A stretch of 64,000 nucleotides of DNA, from assembly GCF_036634175.1 (NCBI RefSeq), contig NZ_JAZIFX010000001.1, forward strand, positions 7,378,001 through 7,442,000. The letters are read 5' to 3'. Within the stretch, counting starts at the first letter, position 1. Each line of letters opens with the position of its first letter. The translations under genes were made by a program, and so were the position numbers. This document shows, piece by piece, positions 63,394 to 64,000 of the stretch. The notes under the pieces are model-generated. The model saw only the letters and a list, made by a program, of their open reading frames with translations. It searched no databases and was not told the DNA's origin. Origin of the DNA: Streptomyces sp. P9-A2. GTDB taxonomy: Bacteria > Actinomycetota > Actinomycetes > Streptomycetales > Streptomycetaceae.

Positions 63394-64000
63394 TCAGCTC
63401 TCGCGCCGCTCGGTGCCGGCCCGCAGTGCCTCCCGCAGGGTCCGCACGGTCCAGCCCTCGCGCAGCGCCCGCCGGACGAGGTCCGCCTGCGAGGGCGGGG
63501 CCATACCGTCGACCGGCGGGTCGTTGTCGAGGTTGGTGGGGAAGGGGTAGCCCTCGGCGCTCGCCGCGATCACGTTCTCCTGCCACTGCTCGCCGGCGCC
63601 CTCGGCCCGTGCTCTGAGCAGCACCGGGTAGACGGCTGCCGTCACGGTCTCGCGGTCCACCGTCTCCATGGCACGCCCGAACGCGGAGGACACCTGGAGC
63701 AGGTTGGCCATGCGCCGGATGTCCGCCGAGCGGTTGGCGCCGGCGGCGTGGAACAGGGCCGGGTTGAAGAAGACCGCGTCGCCCTTGGCGAGCGGCAGCT
63801 GCACGTGGTGTTCCTCGAAGTACTCCTGGAACTCGGGGAGCCGCCAGGCGAGGTAGCCGGGCCCGTACTTCTGCGAGTGCGGCAGGTACAGCGTGGGGCC
63901 GGACTCGACGGGCATGTCGCAGTGTGCGACCGCGCCCTGCAGGGTGAGCACGGGGGAGAGGTGGTGTACGTGCGCCGGGTAGGCGGCGGCGACCTCGTTG
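63394..64000 (-). CDS. phytanoyl-CoA dioxygenase family protein (5' end outside window)
   Basis: The frame is open to base 64000, so the N-terminus lies beyond the window; about 202 residues are visible. Fe(II) ligands H-x-D in AVAHCDMPVESGPT and His in PALFHAAGANRS, with Arg in SADIRR for 2-oxoglutarate, are present. PhyH-family enzymes hydroxylate varied small molecules. First visible gene of the leftward SDR/Gfo-Idh operon. Confidence 0.88.
   Translation of the reverse strand, partial: NEVAAAYPAHVHHLSPVLTLQGAVAHCDMPVESGPTLYLPHSQKYGPGYLAWRLPEFQEYFEEHHVQLPLAKGDAVFFNPALFHAAGANRSADIRRMANLLQVSSAFGRAMETVDRETVTAAVYPVLLRARAEGAGEQWQENVIAASAEGYPFPTNLDNDPPVDGMAPPSQADLVRRALREGWTVRTLREALRAGTERRES

Overview
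The window is chromosomal DNA from a Streptomyces-type actinomycete. The evidence is very high GC with G/C at most third codon positions, many GTG starts, ATGA/GTGA stop-start overlaps, a hopanoid (hpn) operon, a conservon (cvnABCD), an XRE/cupin plus DUF6126 pair, a c-di-AMP (ydaO-type) riboswitch before a LysM/M23 gene, and rare TTA codons. No species name can be given from the sequence alone.

Layout. 1-6654: a tightly overlapping seven-gene operon with two CDP-alcohol phosphotransferases, a LicC-like nucleotidyltransferase, a glycerol-1-phosphate dehydrogenase-like enzyme, a GT2 glycosyltransferase and a TagGH/Wzm-Wzt-type exporter. I infer that it makes and exports a polyol-phosphate glycopolymer or unusual glycolipid. 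6951-17429: the hopanoid operon hpnC-hpnD-(small ORF)-hpnE-polyprenyl synthase-shc-hpnG-hpnH-[ispG/dxs scar]-hpnO. Where relatives carry ispG and dxs, only a fused remnant is left. 17459-18257: an XRE/cupin regulator with two operator palindromes and a DUF6126 membrane miniprotein. 18333-23551: a tyrosine phosphatase, a riboswitch-controlled LysM/M23 endopeptidase, an SGNH hydrolase and a metallo-beta-lactamase-fold hydrolase.

24303-28894: conservon cvnA-D followed by a GAF-domain gene with a TTA codon. CvnA has an unusual His/Met/Asp-rich repetitive C-terminal tail. 29076-34775: threonine degradation (tdh, kbl), a LysR regulator, a YjbR-like protein and a transketolase split into two genes. 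34918-43478: two identical tRNA-Pro(GGG) genes flank a segment with a GPP34 protein, a degenerate NUDIX protein, a DUF574 methyltransferase, a TnpB-like protein containing a REP-like palindrome, Dps, a TauE/SafE permease, a diacylglycerol kinase-like protein and a DUF309 protein. A hypothetical gene follows.

44969-57491: myo-inositol catabolism. On the minus strand lie iolC, an aldolase-like gene, iolB, iolD, mmsA and a GntR regulator. Divergent on the plus strand lie a sugar ABC importer (binding protein, permease, ATPase), an IolE-like TIM-barrel gene and an IolG-like dehydrogenase. A near-perfect 15-bp inverted repeat with TTGACA in both arms sits between the two arms. 57820-60851: an MFS exporter, an ArsR-type regulator and a methyltransferase. 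60927-64000: a second minus-strand set with a broken Gfo/Idh gene, an intact Gfo/Idh dehydrogenase, an SDR and the 3' part of a phytanoyl-CoA dioxygenase gene that runs off the window.

Coordinates, start choices and motifs were read directly from the sequence. Family names come from recognised motifs and context; no database search was run.
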